A stretch of DNA of 64,000 nucleotides from Corynespora cassiicola (taxonomy: Eukaryota; Ascomycota; Dothideomycetes; Pleosporales; Corynesporascaceae). The translations under genes were made by a program, and so were the position numbers. Positions 62,965-64,000 of this stretch are shown in pieces; the first letter of the stretch is position 1; each line of letters opens with the position of its first letter. The DNA lies in NCBI GenBank assembly GCA_022059125.1, contig JAEUWY010000004.1, positions 2,790,001-2,854,000 on the forward strand, given 5' to 3'. Below the pieces are notes generated by a model. That model was not told the DNA's origin. It made no database searches and saw nothing but the letters and a program-made list of their open reading frames with translations.

Positions 62965-64000
62965 TGCGGCTAGTGATGTGTGTATCTGGTGATGACATGG
63001 TGGGTTGTAAAATCAGAGTTGGGTGCAGGATATTGGGAAAGAGCGTAGCAGTGCTGTGATAGAAGCTGCATTGTGAGAGAAGGATGGGTGAAGCTATCTG
63101 ACTGCTATCTGCTTGTAACGGCAGGGCAAATGAATGGAAACCGAGGCAGATTTGATGACGGAATACCTAGGTATCAAAGAACAAATTGCCTCATGACAGG
63201 ATTGACTGGCGACAAATAAAACACGGTGAATGAAAAGATTGCATCAAACGGATTTACTCTGGCGGGCAGATAGAAGAGATAAACGTCAGAATGGAGAGTT
63301 CTTGAAAGACATGCTCTGCGCGTCTCTCGGTCGTTCAAGCGACATGAGCCGCATACTGAATGCCGTTGTGGTCCAAACCGACCCCCATAGAACGGATCAG
63401 TACTCGAAGTGAATGTAAACGATGGCTAGACACCAAGCCTCGAAATTGATCCCGATCGATTTCGCAATTCCTGGCTTCCATGATAAGAGAGCACAGTGCA
63501 ATGGCGTATTCGGCGAAAAAGGCGCCGGGAAGCGCTGTGTCATGACGGAGCTTCCTAAGTGGTGGTGGGCTCCAAGCAAGATTCGGACCGCAGTCAAGGA
63601 AATGCATGAAGTTATTGACGCAAACGGAGAGATGACGAGTTCTTGTCTATTTCCCGGCCGGGCAATATTGCTTACAGTAGAAGGTAGCGCATGACACGCC
63701 ATCAGGGTGTGTTAATATCGGAGCACACCGACACTCTTGGTGATCAACAAAGCGCTCGGTGGTGTAGTGGGTAGCGCTTCGAGCCACAGCACCGTGGCGC
63801 CATGCATGCATGGTCGTTTCGTGGGCGGCATCTGCATCCTTCCTGCATGCACTCCAGGTTCTGGTCTGGCTTAGGCACCCGACAATCGGACAAGGCCATC
63901 TAACCCCACGACTCCTGCGACGATCAAGGCATGTCTAGGCGCTGGGCCAGCTTGTCTCCTGCCTTTCGAGGCAGGCAAGGGTCGATGAGGACTTGGCGGA
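62965..64000. other. Right-edge region without a supported gene
   Basis: It contains one TACCTAGGTA palindrome. Opposed open frames at 63397-63702 are of uncertain nature. An isolated tRNA A-box-like sequence lies near 63759. A gene running off the right edge cannot be excluded. Confidence 0.45.
63164..63173. repeat. TACCTAGGTA palindrome
   Basis: Exact copy 200 bp upstream of the repeat-protein start at 62964. Confidence 0.75.

Noticed and set aside
63397..63702. Opposed open frames of about 90-100 codons on both strands
   Set aside because: Neither has a recognised domain; I could not decide which, if any, is coding, so no gene is called.
1..64000. CRISPR array or bacterial-type operon
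   Set aside because: No regularly spaced repeats with unique spacers; gene structure (introns, dispersed strands) is fungal.

Overview
The window is a piece of a filamentous ascomycete (Pezizomycotina) nuclear chromosome. Genes lie on both strands without operons. Most genes carry 1-4 short introns (about 48-66 bp) with GTAAGT-like donors, and families confined to or typical of fungi are present (CYP65-like P450, LYC1-like acetyltransferase, Gal80-like oxidoreductase, UGA4/HNM1-type permease). A Dothideomycete is plausible from the style of the hypothetical proteins, but the sequence alone does not prove it. No complete transposon, CRISPR array or virus-like gene was seen.

Layout. 0.8-8 kb: a small tail-anchored protein, a cupin, a UCH-type deubiquitinase, an intron-containing tRNA-Asp and a large lysine-rich repeat protein. 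8-23.3 kb: a looser, more AT-rich stretch with long empty gaps. It holds a sugar-type MFS transporter, a degenerate Ldh2-family dehydrogenase, a CYP65-like P450, an F-box-like protein, a Gal80-like oxidoreductase, a secreted aspartoacylase-family enzyme and a small secreted protein. It looks like accessory or metabolic gene space. 24-28.6 kb: a molybdenum-cofactor locus in which MoaA and MoaC lie in one splice-compatible unit. 29-45.7 kb: PAP2 lipid phosphatase, O-methyltransferase, a seven-helix membrane protein, two unknown proteins, an APC permease, a membrane-anchored histidine acid phosphatase and a LYC1-like acetyltransferase. 46-57.7 kb: mostly housekeeping genes: Trm61, cysteinyl-tRNA synthetase, YjbQ/UPF0047, complex I NDUFS6-type subunit and a DUF1279 mitochondrial protein, with two unknown proteins. 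59.9-64 kb: a CYP7/CYP8-like P450 and a basic repeat protein.

Main points of interest. The MoaA reading frame ends in the double glycine typical of MOCS1A. A splice donor overlapping the first glycine codon would remove it and join MoaA in frame, through a coiled-coil linker of about 790 residues, to MoaC; this parallels animal MOCS1 isoforms. A 114-bp hairpin lies just downstream of the acid phosphatase. A 10-bp palindrome (TACCTAGGTA) recurs far above chance. The Ldh2 gene has lost two conserved blocks in frame and has no visible start. UPF0047 and CysRS each have in-frame upstream starts that would retarget the protein.

Gene models were built by eye. Exon joins were checked for reading frame and for family continuity where the family is known. 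Names of families come from motif recognition, not from database searches.
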